Assembly (NCBI RefSeq): GCF_036324505.1
Contig: NC_086364.1
Coordinates: 16,308,148-16,372,147, forward strand
Length of the DNA: 64,000 nt
Reading direction: 5' to 3'
From: Eleginops maclovinus
Lineage: Eukaryota > Chordata > Actinopteri > Perciformes > Eleginopidae
The first letter of the stretch is position 1. Every line of letters starts with the position of its first letter. Positions 13,130-26,797 of the stretch are shown one piece after another. The notes below the pieces were generated by a model. The model had not been told where the DNA came from. It worked only from the letters and a program-made list of their open reading frames with translations, and searched no databases. A program made the position numbers and the translations under genes.

Positions 13130-14590
13130 TGCATTTGCAAAAATCAAATATGAGATCAGACGGCCATCCATGCAAACACATCATCCCAAATACACACACA
13201 TCAGGGATTGGGTTTGTACAAGAAGATGCAAACTCTGCAGAAAGCTATAGCTGAGGATGCTAGCCTTACACAAACTCCTTCGCCAGGTTTTCTTGTGCAG
13301 GAGAGCTTGCTCAGCATATATTAAAGAAGAGTCAATCATTATGCTAACCAAAACTCTCAGACGAAAAACTGATGCTCTTAGAGCTTGGCTTCCTCCCTCC
13401 AATACACTTTAAATAGCACATCCTTTTTATGCACTACATTTACAGGATTCATGGGATTAAAATTAACAACTACTCTATCCATTTACGCACCAACTAGAGG
13501 CGCTAAAATACAGAGCAACACACGTTCTGCCGGTGGCACCACCTAAGTGTCATTTCAATTACCTTTATATTACAGGGGGAACCTGGCGTTTACAGCACAC
13601 ACCTGCCACTCACAGCTGTGGGGCATAGCCTGATATTAGCATGAGGTCAGGATCACAAGTGTAGGATGCTGCTGCTTGATTCAGAGGGTGTGCTGTAAGT
13701 AATAATGATAGAGGGTTTCAGAGTGTTCCTTCTTCAGCAGAGCATACACTGACTGTGTTTGTCCTGACATATTACACATTTCATAATGAAGTTGTATGAA
13801 TGTCCTGAAGACCTATAGATTTATAAGCAATTTAACGTTGAAATAAGTTACCACTTGGGCATTATCAGTGCACACCTCAATGAAGGGCACATCTTAAGAT
13901 TCAAAATAACACAATAAGATAAAGTGAAACAAGCCTTTGAGGTCACGCAATTACAATTATGAATGCAAGTAAGACCAAAATAAGAGTTTAGTATTGTAGA
14001 TCCTTATTAAGAATTTGTGAACTAAACCAAAAAACTGACATTAAGTATAACCCTGAACGCTTATAATGCCTAAAGTGTGCTTTCCCATGCATATGCATTT
14101 ATGGGCATTTCATTTAAACACATTTTCAGACAAGGTTTTGTCTATCAAGACAAAACACTAGACATGCAGAGAGACACAACACTTATCAGATCATTATGTA
14201 CCCATATCTGCTGCTATCAGTTTCTGACTGTCTCTCCACAGACATACAGTGGAGGGGTGAGAACAGGAGTGGGGGTGGTGGGTATGGGAGGCTGAAAGTG
14301 GGACAAGGTTGGGGAAGCCAGTAGGAAACACAAGCCAGGGGACACACAATGGAGCCGTGACCCCAGCAGGTCAAGAGAAGCGTGTGGTAAACAGGAAGGA
14401 AATGTGAGCCAACAGGTCGACGCTGACTGCTGGATGTGCTGCGTAGGTACAGCAGGAGTACAAGATAATGTGACAAATAGATTACCTGGACTCAAGGGCG
14501 GAGGGAGGAAGAGAGAGACACCATATCTCTGTTTCTCTAGGAGAGAACAGATCGGACAGCCCAATAATGCCCATCAGTCCTTGTTGGCTG
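13130..14590. other. Intergenic, no gene seen
   Basis: No exon or known repeat recognised between the CA tract and the small inverted-repeat element. Confidence 0.45.
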
Positions 14591-14594
14591 TCAA

Positions 14595-14859
14595 TAGCGC
14601 TGGGCAATAAGGAGAAATTTCATATCTTTATATCAATATTGAGACAATATTGTAAGGTTGAACGTTTGTGCTTTTACAATAATGGGAAAGAGCTAATACT
14701 GCAAGAGCTAGTAAGTCTGGTAACTTCAGAAAATAACATCACCTAACAGTTATAAAGCCTTTAGAACCAGGAAAGGAAAACACTTGTATTACAATATCGA
14801 AAATCCAAGACAAATTATAGTCTTATAACTAAATAACATTCATACATTGCCCAGCCCTA
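14595..14859. mobile_element. Small inverted-repeat element (MITE-like)
   Basis: The ends AGCGCTGGGCAAT (left) and ATTGCCCAGCCCT (right) are inverted repeats with one mismatch and are bounded by TA on both sides. The interior has repeated ATATTG/CAATAT motifs and no open frame. The 'gctgggcaat' ends resemble a dispersed element type common in fish genomes. Superfamily not assigned. Confidence 0.6.
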
Positions 14860-14869
14860 CAGCTGAAAA

Positions 14870-17800
14870 TCAGAGGAACATAATAACCAACATCAGTTGT
14901 TGGAAGCAAAGTAACCATGAAAGAGGTCTTGATATTATTTCACAACACTGGCTTTATAAAATAGCTCTATAATCAGTAAAAGGCTAAAAGAACTGCGTAC
15001 CACATAATTTTATACACTTTTTGTTGTACTTTTTATTATTTTGATGGAAATAAAACTGTTATCAGCTGTCATTTTCTAATGTTCTGTTTCCTTATTATTA
15101 TTTGAAGCAATAAACCAAAATCATATAGTAAATCATGAAAATGACTGAGTATGATTGATGGGTGTTGTCATTTTGTACGCTTAAAATCAAGGGAATAAAG
15201 AGAGAGTTTACAGAAAAATTACAGTGTAAATGAAATAGGGCTGATTTCAGCACTTAAAGTCATTGTAGCATTGAGGTAGGAGTTTTGTAAACCTTGAAAT
15301 GTTAGGATGCAGCATTATGGATCAACTTTACTTTTTTATTTTAAGATGAGACAGTTAATAGACAGTGAGACAGTTAATAGATCTATCGTGCACTTTATGT
15401 GGATGGGTGCTTTAGGATGGACACATAGGCTTAGCCCGATTGTCTGCTTTGCACTTCAATTGTTAATGCCCTCACTTCATTGTCACCAAAACTCATTTTA
15501 AGAAAGGAGATTCAGGCTCACCTTACTGATTAAGTCTGTGTGAAACTTTAATGTGCACCTCATCTTCATCTGATAACAAACGGAAGTGCTCGAGCAAACC
15601 AAGTAACATGAAGTTGAACGCTGTGCATTTGGCATCTCTGGTCTGACAAATGCATATTTTGTCTCATTCCCAGTATTCTGGAGCCTAGAGGTATGACAGA
15701 AGTTGCTACCTGATAGTCCAAACAGGGAGGAACGTCGTAAAAGATTTAACTGGCGTGTTAGGATGACTGAATGGGCTTTGTGAGCTGAGTGAAGGAACTT
15801 CATCCATAATGCAGGGGATGACAGCACTGCCTCTGTTCCCCTACAAGCATTGGTCCTGAGCCTCTGCTTATGATGTCTGCGTGCAGCGTCCCTTCATTAA
15901 TGAATGATAGGCCATGCATATATCATCAGCCACAACTGACACACAAAGGGCGATCAAGGAAGGTGATTTCTAGCAACCTATTTCCCTTGTGCCATGAGCG
16001 TGTTGTTTACATTTCCGCTAATTGAGGTTGTATTTATAGATATTGAGACATCACTTCACTAATGCAAGTTAGCAACTAAACGCCACACCCTGCTTAAATC
16101 CCTGAACAGCGGTCACATGTGCTGACTCACCCTCAGACTGAGTAATGGCTGTCGATGACAGGTAGACAGGTATATGTAATTTCACCTTTTAATAACATAC
16201 TTTATAGGATATATGACATACAGTATAAGTATATACCTTTAGTCTCCTAAAAGCTGTACAAATAACAGTACAGCTGCGTACAGCTAATCCTACCCCCACA
16301 CGCCCAAAGACCAAACACTCCACATGCACAGCCATATGATAGATTCCTTTCCCTCAACACCATTCCATAACCTAACTGCACTATGCATCTTAACTGTGAT
16401 ATTAATAAGATAAATGATTGTGCCTGGTTCTACATACACCTGCATAGTTTCGATCCAAGGCCAACCAAAGCCTGAAAGATGGCAGCATTTCTGAGGCTCA
16501 GACTGATTACAAAACAAAATGTGCCTACCACATTTTCAGCACGGCACAAAATCAGTCATATCACCTATGACTATAAGATAGACATTAAAAACAATAACAA
16601 CAAAGAAAGCCCCCTGAAAAAGTGCGCAAACTTGATCTGTATAACTACACAGAACCGGTGTATCACAAACAATGAATAGTCAGTGTTATAAGAGAACAGT
16701 TGACCTGTTGGGATTGGGAGTATTTCTTTAACTGATGCCAGGCAACATATGACTCCAGGTAGGTCATGACCCCCATTTGAGAAACTATTTGGCACATAAC
16801 CCCCTGTAAAACAACACATTGTTGTTAATACACTACAGCAATGTAGGTTGATCCAAACAGATATAATGTGCTTATTTGTGAGTTTTACCAACTCTGATGC
16901 TTTCTTTTTACCAAGTATTTTTGCACTACACTGAGCTAGGCTAACCAGCTTCTTATTGACGCTTCATATTTCATTCACAAATATGAGAGTGGAATCAGTC
17001 TTTTCATAACTCTGCCAAATAGTGAATAAACATAGTTAACCTTATGTTTAAGTATTTATCAAGGCATTGTTATCAACTCATTCGTTGTGTCAGGCCACAT
17101 GCTGTTTATCTATGTCAGCGATCCTGTAAAAGTGTATCCGACAGCACTTACAAGGCATATGTCACCATGCCCTACACCCATAATACCTTCAGCTTGACAA
17201 ACTGCCTACAGCCTGACAGAGTCCATGTCCATTGTTCCTACATGATTAAAAGAACTACTGTGATCTGTCAGGTTTCAGCTCCCTCCGTAGTCTCAGTTTC
17301 TATCTCAGGTCTTACTCTGGCCATCAGATCCGACTACTACCTCACCAGAGCTGCCAGGTTGGCCCATGCATCAACCCCCCTCCCTTACGCACCAGCTCTA
17401 CTAAACTTTCCCTCTCTCTTGCTGCAGAAAGTGAATAATTCAGGGATAACAAGCTGTTGAAACGGTAAACTTAATTGCGCATTTTTATTATAGTGCCCTT
17501 GCTTAAAAGGACAGGATGTAGTTAGAGTGTGAAACGGTACTAAGCCGATTCCTCTGACAGAGAAGAGGGAGACTGCATGTCAAAGGAGAGACCGGTATCA
17601 GGCAAAGTTACAACTGCTTCAATTGCTTCCTGGTACAGGATTTTGTGGCCAGATTAGATTAAATCAAAAGATCACTTGCGATTGAATAACACAGGCTAGA
17701 CTGGTGTAATAGGTTTTGATAGGCGTAGCAGGTTGACTGATAGGACTGAAGCTTACAGAAATAGAACAGCTTAGTTTATCTATCTTGCAAGAAAGGTTCA

Positions 17801-19860
17801 CAGATGTTTATGTCAGGTGAAAAACAAGACACAGACTGTATGAGTCACAAGACACAACATACTACTACATCTTAAATGCCAATGCTGTCTATTAAAATGT
17901 ATATGCAAAATACATTTTAAGTTACAGTATCTATCACTATTCCTCAGGATCTGTCGCTACAGCTGAGATACTGAAGATGACAATTGACAGCTGACTTCAC
18001 TTGCAGCAAAAATCTCCTGGTAACTAATGTTAGAATAAAAACTAAATTAAGATTTTTATAAATGTACATGCATATATTTAATTACCGTCTTAAATGTGAG
18101 TTTTTCTGACAAATGTGTTTTTGATTTGACTGTTATTTGTGAGATAATTATATCACAAGAGCCCCCACAGGTAAATATCCTATTATTAACATAAGGTTTC
18201 AGACGAACCATTTGTAGTGTAGATATTAAATGCCATCATGGTTGGCATGGAGAACAACAAGATCAAATCGTTTGTTGTGTTGTTTATATTCTTTTTTTAA
18301 ATGTCAGTGAAACATCTGCCCATGAAACTGCACCTCGGGAGTCGTGTCATGTATAATTAAAATGCACGGGTAAGGAGGCTGAAATGTGCAAGAATAAATA
18401 AATTGTATTTGTATAGCACACTTAAACACAACGTGGTAGAATGCGTTACTTGTTGCTTAACCATGTGAAGTAATGTCACAGCAGGTCATACGTAAAAACC
18501 TCACAACGTTGTTTTCTTTTGTAAAGAAAGAAAGATAAGTCATCTCAGATCTCAGAAAGTATGCAAAATGTTGATAGCCAGCAAATATCACACAATATAA
18601 ATGTTAAAACAATGACTGCTGTTTTTTACTGAAGGCAATACGATTATTCACAGAACACATCTGTTCTCAGGATTTCTTAAACACTACATGTTCCTGCAGT
18701 ACATTTTAATCTTGGAAATGCAGCCTTCAGACATGTTCCCGCATTTGTCTAGAATAATTAAACGAGTAGATTGAAAGGTGTTGTTATCATTTTCTCTGTA
18801 CTAGTAAACTAAAATAACAATCTGTCTCTGCTTGGATGTGATGCATGAGTTTATACCATGGATGTTTACGTAAACGCGGTCATGGAAAGTCCATCTCTAT
18901 TGACTGCTGACCTTCTTGCACTCAGAAAGTAGTGACTTGAGAAATGAGACGGTGGCGTCCTCTAGTGCAGGTGGACCTGCCAATACATTTGGTAGCGAGT
19001 AACTGATGTGACTGTTCAATAGATTTTACATAACATAACGCACTACATTAACAGCTCATCCTTATTTCAAATCCATGAATGTGATCTTATACCAAACATT
19101 TCATTCAAATGTATTTCTCTTCTACAAAGTTTATTGGCGGTTGGCAACCAAAGAATAGGCGCATTACCGCCACCTACCGGACTGGAGTGTGGATCAGTAG
19201 ATTGGCAGGAACAAACAAACAAACAAACAAACAAACAATCACTAAATTCTCTCTATAATTCTGGTTGCTCTTAAGACTGAACAGGCTGAATACTTTGTCT
19301 GGGGATTTCCCTGGCAGATTGTAAGGCTGAGTGTTTCTTCAGCTAACCCTGATGCAGTCTTCTCTTATCATATTTATGGCAGTATAATAGGACCATTTTG
19401 GCAGTTTCTGGTTTATTATAGTTTGTACAGTCCTGACACAACCCTCCGAATTATGCACATTGTACACAAGATAACTTTTTTAATATGTTTTAATACTTTT
19501 CCACTTTTCATACCAATACTGCATTTTTATTAATTGTATTCTATTTTGTTTAACCAAATATTTTGTCCTTTTTTACTCTACATAGTTATTTGAAATATAG
19601 ATATATTTCATGTAAATATTGCTGTATATTTAATGTGATACGATTACGATACGATATTTTTTGGTCGTTTTCTTACAGTTTATCTTCTTTGATTGCTTTG
19701 GGATTTAAGATTTTCATTGCAATTACTACACTTTATGTGCATATGACATTAACACATTTGATTCTTGAATGTATGCGTTGACCTACTTGGCAATAAAAGC
19801 TTTTGCTGTTTCGGGTTCTTCTGATTCATTCAAACTACGCGAAGGAGGAACGACAACAAG
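14870..19860. other. Intergenic, about 5 kb without a gene
   Basis: No coding exon recognised on either strand. The 138-codon open frame at 17044-17460 has no family similarity, a random-looking composition and no splice context. A short (CAAA)n repeat lies near 19208-19237. Confidence 0.45.
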
Positions 19861-19869
19861 TCAGTGCTG

Positions 19870-20750
19870 AGCTTCAGTCAGCCATGTTCAAAACAACAGC
19901 AAACGCCAGAAATCTAGGTGTAGTCATGGACTCTGCCCTGAATTTCAACAGTCACATTAAAACACTCACTAAGTCCGGCTACTATCACCTGAAGAACATA
20001 TCTAGGATTAAAGGACTATGTCACACCAGGATCTAGAAAAACCTGTTCATGCTTTTATCTTCAGTAGACTGGACTACTGCAATGGTGTCTTTACAAGTCT
20101 CACTAAGAAATCCATTAGAAAGCTGCAGCTGATTCAGAACGCTGCGGCTCGAGTCCTCACTAACATTAAGAGAGTGGATCACATCACTCCAGTTCTGAGG
20201 TCACTGGCTTCCTGTCTGTCAGAGAATTGATTTCAAAGTTCTGCTGCTGGTTTATAAAACATTGAATGATTAGGCCCAAAATACATTTGTGATCTCCTGC
20301 TACATTATGAACCATCCAGAACTCTCAGATCTTCTGGGACGGGTCAACTTTCTGTCCCCAGACTTATAACTAAACAAGGAGAAGCAGCGTTCAGTTATTA
20401 TGCTCCAAATTTCTGGAACAAACTCCCTGAACCCTGCAGAGCCGCTGCAACTCTTACTACTTTTAAATCCAGGCTGAAAACATTTCTTTTTGCCCCTGCT
20501 TTTAATTGAACTGTTCTTATCTAACATTACACTGTGACTTTTATTCTGCACTCTAACTTTTATTCATGTATTTTATACCTGTTGTGTTTATTTTATTACC
20601 TTTGCTCTTAAATGACTGTTTTTAAATGCCTTTTTAAAATGTGGTTATGCTGCACTATTCTTAACGCTTTTAATGTCTTTCATTTTTGTAAAGCACTTTG
20701 AATTGCCTTGTGTTGAAAGGTGCTCCATAAATAATCTTGCCTTGCCTTAC
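19870..20750 (+). mobile_element. 5'-truncated LINE (CR1/L2-like) 3' end
   Basis: Translation across 19880-20520 gives the C-terminal end of a non-LTR retrotransposon reverse transcriptase: a NLGVVMDSALNF-type block, HAFIFSRLDYCNGV, a QLIQNAAARVLT block, then YEPSRTLRSSGTGQ. Stops and frame changes interrupt it. The 3' end has AAAGCACTTTGAATTGCC and a CTTGCCTTGCCTT tail, typical of L2-like fish elements. It is a dead fragment. Confidence 0.82.
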
Positions 20751-20926
20751 TCACCACCCAACCACAGCCAATATTTAATCTGAAATATTAAACTGTATTT
20801 TTCTTTTTCCTCTTTTGTCTTTATTTATTTTATACATATTTTTTTGTACTTTACATGTCCCTGGTGGGAACTTTTTCGTATACAAGATATATGATGTTCA
20901 CAGCTATCATTTACTTTCACCGGGTG

Positions 20927-20934
20927 TGACGTCA
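20927..20934 (+). promoter_or_regulatory. CRE palindrome in aimp2 promoter
   Basis: A perfect TGACGTCA lies about 155 bp upstream of the aimp2 start codon in a TATA-less, locally GC-richer stretch. It is consistent with a housekeeping promoter. Use by CREB/ATF proteins is inference. Confidence 0.55.
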
Positions 20935-21087
20935 CTGAGGCCTCTTTCCTGTGTTACCGCGAGAGTAGTCCAGTAGCCGCTGCTGCTGCCTGTCAACATC
21001 ACACAGCCCTGAAGAGCCTGTCTGGGTCCGACTGTGATTACATTTTTAACTGTTTTGTCTCTGACAGAGCGTTTACTGTCCTCCAAC

Positions 21088-24000
21088 ATGTCCATGTACC
21101 AGGTAAAGCCCCTTTGTGGAAGCCTCCTAAAGCCCGATTTACCAACCTGCATGTACACTTTACCAAATATCCACACGCAGCAAGGGAACAGCTGCACCTC
21201 TGAAGTATGCTCTGAACACGCGCTGCAGGTAACTCATAACTGATTACATTTTTACAAAGTTTATATATATATATATATATATATATTTGTATTTGGTTTA
21301 ATTGCGCTTTGCTCCCTTTTTAGCTCTTATTTCCTTTTGTTTCCCATGGTTTGATACATGCGCATTTCGCGTCGTGTATTAGCATTAGCTGTCTTAGCTG
21401 CCATGCTAGCTAGCTAAGTTCGCTTGGCAGGAGAATCAGTTCTGGCTGATGCAACAATTACTACACACTTTTTAAAGATTTTAAGATTATGAAACCATTA
21501 AAGGGATTACACTATTATACACTCTCTATCATGTTGTTATATATGCTGACACTGTCACCAATACGCATCAAACTGCATTTTATGATGGTATGTGTACATT
21601 GCAAACCCTTGATTCAGCAAAGAAGTATTCAGATACTTATGTTTAAAAAAATACAACAGTGTGAAGAAATACTGTTTCCAGAAATAGTCATGCGTTGAAA
21701 ACGTTACTTAAATAAAGTCATCTGAGCATTATAAGGAAAATGTACTGCTAGAAAGTAATTGGATAAACGTCCTCGCATTTGAGAATCTGGAAGCAACAAC
21801 AACAATAATTTTTGCATGAAAAACAAATCAAACGATCAAAATTGTCCCCAATATAAACGATTATTTAGCTAATCATATAGTTGAACTTGTAGGGTATTAT
21901 ATTTGTTGTAGAGTTTGATTTATTATAAACCATCCTGTTTTATATTTCTTTTTTGTGTGGAAGAATGTTGGTGTAAAGAAACCAAAGCTGTCAGATATTA
22001 TTTTCATCTCTGGTAGTCATTATGTCACATTATGTTCCTCAATTATGATTATACAAGACAGAACTTAGTCTTAAGTTTAGTATTAATAATCTCTTTATGG
22101 GAGGTTTGCTTTGTTTCATGTGTGTACTCTTGAACTCAGGAATTGGGATTTATTAAGTTTGTCCTCAATACTGCCTTTTTTATCTGTGCAGGAACAGTAA
22201 GTTGTAGGGATACCTGCCTACATGAATCGGCTTGCCTAAAACTGAATGCTCATAAAGTGTTGTTTCAGCCAACCTAAGCGATTCACTCCTTCTCCCCAGA
22301 ATGGCGAGGTGGATCCAGCAGTCAAAGCTTTGGAAGCGAGGCAGGATGAGATCTTGAGAAAACTGTACGAGCTGAAAGCAGCTGTGGATGGCCTTGCCAA
22401 GACGGTGACTACCCCTGACGCCGATCTGGACCTGACAGTCAGCAGCAGCCTCTCCTCCGACAGCCCCAGCTCCACAACCTTCAAAGGAGTCACAAATCTG
22501 GACACACTACTGGGCAAGGTAAAAAGCTGAGATTACACGAGTGTGCTCTGTATCCAGGTACAGTGTAAGCCTAACTGGACACCATGTTTATCTTTCGTGA
22601 ACTGAAAGTATGCATCTGTTTTTAGCAACTAACATAGTTTGACTTACTTTTGCTCTGTAGCAGCAGTGAAAACATAATTATCTTGATAACACCCATCATT
22701 GAATGTTATAAATAACACGTTAACCTGAAAAACTTGCTCATATTGGAATTTCTCTTGAAGCGTATTTGAGGGTGTGGACTAACATGCTGTATCAGCTGTA
22801 CCAGCAGACACACACTGTACTACTGTATTTATTTTGGATGCTACTCCTATTTACCTCCATTATCTTTTTTTATGTCAAAAGGACCTCGGTGCTCTTCGTG
22901 ACATTGTAATAAACGCCAATCCGGCACAGCCACCCCTCACCCTGCTGGTGCTCCACAGCGTGCTGTGTCAACGCTATCGGGTGCTCTCTACCGTCCACGT
23001 CCACTCCTCAGTTTCCAATGTGCCGCCACAGCTCCTGTCCTGCCTCGGCCCACGTCATGCAGACAGCTATGCCCGCCAGATGTTCCAGCTGGGCTTCACC
23101 CTCATATGGAAAGATGGTAAGGCACAGTGAGAGGCATGTGTTACAGGTTGAAATCTAGGAAGTGCATCAAAACTGCTCTAAGCTGGTAGTAAATCAAAAC
23201 GAAAAGGAGAAAAATAATGTAGCCAGAGTTTATCGGATTCACTTTAATATGCAGGTGCATTGTTTGTTTGCCATTTTGGCCTTCCTTGTACAAATGACAG
23301 TAAAAAGGCCAATTAGAAATGAGGGTATGGGATTCTATTGAGTGTGTGTGTCTGGGGTTTGACCAATGCACACTGAATAAAATACCTTACTCTGCCTTTC
23401 AGCAAAAAAAACAACAACTGCAATATAAGACTGAGGGACTTGATTCATTTAATTTGAGCGATTAGGAGGTAGAGCTGTTTCACTTTACTCTTTTATGTAA
23501 GTAACTTTTGAAAGCATAGCACCCCATATGAGAATTCATTTAAAAACTCTAAATTTACCCTTTTGGGCTTTTTGAAAATGTGAAAGCTCATCATGTCTAA
23601 CCGATCCAAGCCTTGATTTTATGTTTGAAATGTTTTCCTTTTTTACATGATCTAGCTGTGGCTAATTCTTGTTGCCTTGTTAACCAAGAATCATGTCTGT
23701 CTTTTGCCTGATCCACAGTCCCCAAACTGCAGATGAAGTTCAGTGTTCAGAACATGTGTCCTATCGAGGGAGAGGCCAACGTGGCGCGATTCCTCTTCAA
23801 GCTGCTGTCTCCCTACCCCAGTGACGCTGCTCTCGCCACACTGGTGGACAGCTGGGTGGACACGGCTTTCTTCCAGCTGGCAGAGGGCAGTGCCAAGGAG
23901 CGGGCCGCAGTCCTGCGGGCCCTTAACTCTGCTCTGGGCCGCAGCCCCTGGCTGGCCGGGCAGGAGTTCTCCCTGGCCGATATTGCGTGCTATTGCTGCG

Positions 24001-24107
24001 TGTTGCAAAGCGGCCCCGCCTCCTCTACTCCCAATAATGTCCAGCGCTGGCTCAAGTCCTGTGAGAACCTGGGCCACTTCAGCCCTGCCAAGCTATTTCT
24101 GCAGTGA
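21088..24107 (+). CDS. aimp2: Aminoacyl-tRNA synthetase complex-interacting multifunctional protein 2
   Basis: Non-catalytic scaffold (p38/JTV1) of the cytosolic multi-aminoacyl-tRNA synthetase complex; the N-terminal MxMYQVKP region is known to bind lysyl-tRNA synthetase. Exons are 21088-21228, 22300-22518, 22882-23116 and 23719-24107, giving 327 residues (human 320). Residues 1-47 are the synthetase-binding segment. About 50-82 form a leucine-rich coiled coil ([20 protein letters not shown]). The C-terminal half is the thioredoxin-like/GST-C-like part, with conserved blocks [41 protein letters not shown] and [12 protein letters not shown]. The start matches the family N-terminus exactly. 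Residues about 30-49 (exon 1 end) are poorly conserved. In mammals AIMP2 is divergently paired with PMS2; no such partner is visible here. Confidence 0.97.
21262..21286. repeat. (TA)n repeat in aimp2 intron 1
   Basis: Short uninterrupted TA tract. Confidence 0.85.
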
Positions 24108-24526
24108 CTGGGGCTGGGACACCTGAAGGGTGTTTTATCAGAGCAAAGTGAGAAAAGGGCATTAGAATATTAAATATCCCAGCCATGTCTGGAACAACCT
24201 CTAATGCTTCCCTCCTTACTGTAATATATCACTGACAAAGACTCAGTAGAAGCAATATGGTAGACGGTTAAAGTAAATTAAGAGTATATGTCACCGCCAT
24301 GCTGCTTTTGTACAACAAAGAGATTCTAAGGCTATTTTTTGCAAGGGAGGAAGCATGAGAGGTCTGAAGAGACAAGGGTTTAGGGATTAAATCAAAGATA
24401 CTGACAAAATTAACACGCACTGTACACCTTCCACTTTGTGCCTCAGATCCTGTTCTAAATGTGTGTGGTGATGGGTATTACTCTGTGTTTTCTAAAGTAA
24501 TACTTTGCACCCGTTTTTCTGAAATC

Positions 24527-24532
24527 ATTAAA
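24527..24532 (+). other. Variant poly(A) signal of aimp2
   Basis: ATTAAA about 420 bases after the stop is the best candidate; no AATAAA occurs closer. Confidence 0.45.
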
Positions 24533-24539
24533 ACTACAA

Positions 24540-26740
24540 CTTTGGATCAAACTATGAAATTGGTGCCTGGGGTTTATTTTATGAGATTCTGTGGGTGTCC
24601 CACAGGTGGCAGTGTTGGCATAAAAAAAATTAAGAAAATGTCATTCATTGGCTTATCATATCCAGAGTCACACAGAGCTGCACCTCATCATACAAGAAGT
24701 GAATGGTAGTGAAGCACAGGTGGCTCTTTTATGACTTTTATGTCAGCTGGCTTTCATTGGAGGGCTACAAGCACATTAACACAGTAATGACTGAAGTCAA
24801 GCACACACTAAGCTTTGGGAATTACTATGAGATAATCACTTACATTTTTGATTGAAATTATTGTTATACAAAAATCAAGTTTGCCGTTTTTTACCTGATT
24901 TTCATTTAAGGGCCGGACTAAACCCTGAAAAGAAAACGAAAGAATCGGGCATTGATCACTTGAACTTGCTTTATATGAACAATGTTTTCGGTCCTCAGAA
25001 CTTCCTCTGGTAAAATCCACGAAGACAAACGGCATTGTAATCATAATGGCTCTAGGTTTTCATTGTGGTTAAAAACATGGCAATCAGAATGCCAGATACG
25101 CCCCCTGTATGCAAGTGAAGTTATCACTGAGCACCTCTAAGAACAAAGGCTACATGTTGTTCTGGTGATATAAAAACATTTGATCAGGCTTTTTTGTTTT
25201 TACAGATTAGTTTCATATTTCAGAAAGTAGCCTATAGTCTCTTAGCATAGAGAAAAAACTTAAAGGCAATGTGCTCCTACAAAGGGCTCTCGTATAATTC
25301 CCATATTGTGTGAGTTGATTCATGATGTTTGATTACTACTGTGCCGGCGTTTCATTTGCAAGTAAGCATACCGGGAAATGTTGCTGGCGTCGTCTGATTG
25401 GCATTTGACTCCCGAGTGAAAGCCTTTAGTATGGTGCTGTTCACATGGAAATGGTTCAAAAGCGTTAGCCTGATGAGTATTTAAGAACCATTTTTTCCCC
25501 CTCAAGCTTGAAAAGAATTCAATTAAAATTCTCATCTTGAATCAAACCAGTACTTTTGACTTGACGTGTGAATTAATAGTCCAGGAGTTATTCACGTATG
25601 ATTAAGCATAGGTAATGCAAGGCAATTTATATCTACCAGTTGACTGTATTTTACCTGTTAATCGTTGTGTAAGACCACTGAGCACGGGTGTATCATATCG
25701 CATTTCTGCAGCAGCCCTTTAGCTTCATAAAATCTTGCGTCCCTTACCTGCAACCCGTTGTTAAAACTGCTTCTTGACCTTATCAGCTGGTGGTTTGCTG
25801 AGTACAATCCTACGCGCCTGTCTCTCAAGCAGAATATACTTTTAGGAAGCAGTGAGGGCAGTTTAACTGTATTCTGCGGCTGGGGAGTTTTATATCTCTG
25901 CCTAAATCTGTCTGACTTCTGCAGGAAAAGTCAAACAAATACAGATAACTGGAATACACACATACTGTATAGATTTCTACATGCACTGATGTTGAAAAGA
26001 AGAAAATGCAAATCCCAAGGCATTTCATACTCTCTCAGGGTTGGCATCTTCAGAAGTGTCATGTTTTTGACAGCTTTTTTGACAGTCCACATTGCCTGTG
26101 TTTGAGTGTGTGTTTGTATGCTCTTGACATTCTCCTGCTGGTCTCCAGGCAGCTGTCTGACAAAACAAACGCTCTCAACTGACATCTGGACGTGTGGCTA
26201 GGAATACACTTGGGACTCGGCAGCACTGGGATTTGTGTAGTTTGTGTGCTCTGTGTATTCTTTGAAACAGTATCTGCTGATGCACTTTTGGCTTAATGCA
26301 GATAAGGCAGCCGTTCCCAACGTCACTGATCCAATTGCTTTCATTTTCATGGGGAAAAAAGGCACGGCAGACAGAAAAGGGCTCTTTCCTTGTCTTTTTA
26401 TATATGATATAAAACATACAGACAGGAGATGCATTCTCATTGAGCACCTGTAGAAAAAACAAACCTAACTGAAAGAGGAAATCACTTGGGTTTAACCCTG
26501 TGGCTACTTCAAATCACAACAATAGCACAGCTAGAAAGATGCTTTTGTCACTTTAAAGTCTTTGAATGTCATTCTCCGTGATTGTCAACAAATATTTTTC
26601 ATGAGGCCATTAAGACAGGGAGGTATACACTATGCCTATTAAAAAAGATAAGAGTAATATAAAAAAAAAACACATCTGGGCTTAATTGTCTGAATTGAGA
26701 TGTTACTAAGGGTTTATCTGTAATGACTTTGAGCAAAAAA
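24540..26740. other. Intergenic, aimp2 to transposase-derived gene
   Basis: No exon or clear repeat family recognised on either strand in about 2.2 kb. Confidence 0.45.
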
Positions 26741-26746
26741 ATGGTT

Positions 26747-26752
26747 TTTATT
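26747..26752 (-). other. Poly(A) signal of the BED/hAT gene
   Basis: AATAAA on the minus strand, about 46 bases beyond the stop codon at 26798-26800. Confidence 0.6.
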
Positions 26753-26797
26753 TTGAATCAATTAAAAGGCTGAATGATAGAGTCACTGGCAATGTAT

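Noticed and set aside
17044..17460. 138-codon open frame on the + strand
   Set aside because: No family motif, membrane or repeat structure, no splice signals in register and no neighbouring coding evidence.
20750..21087. Divergent partner gene sharing the aimp2 promoter (PMS2 in mammals)
   Set aside because: The upstream side is a truncated LINE and AT-rich sequence, with no mismatch-repair protein exon visible.
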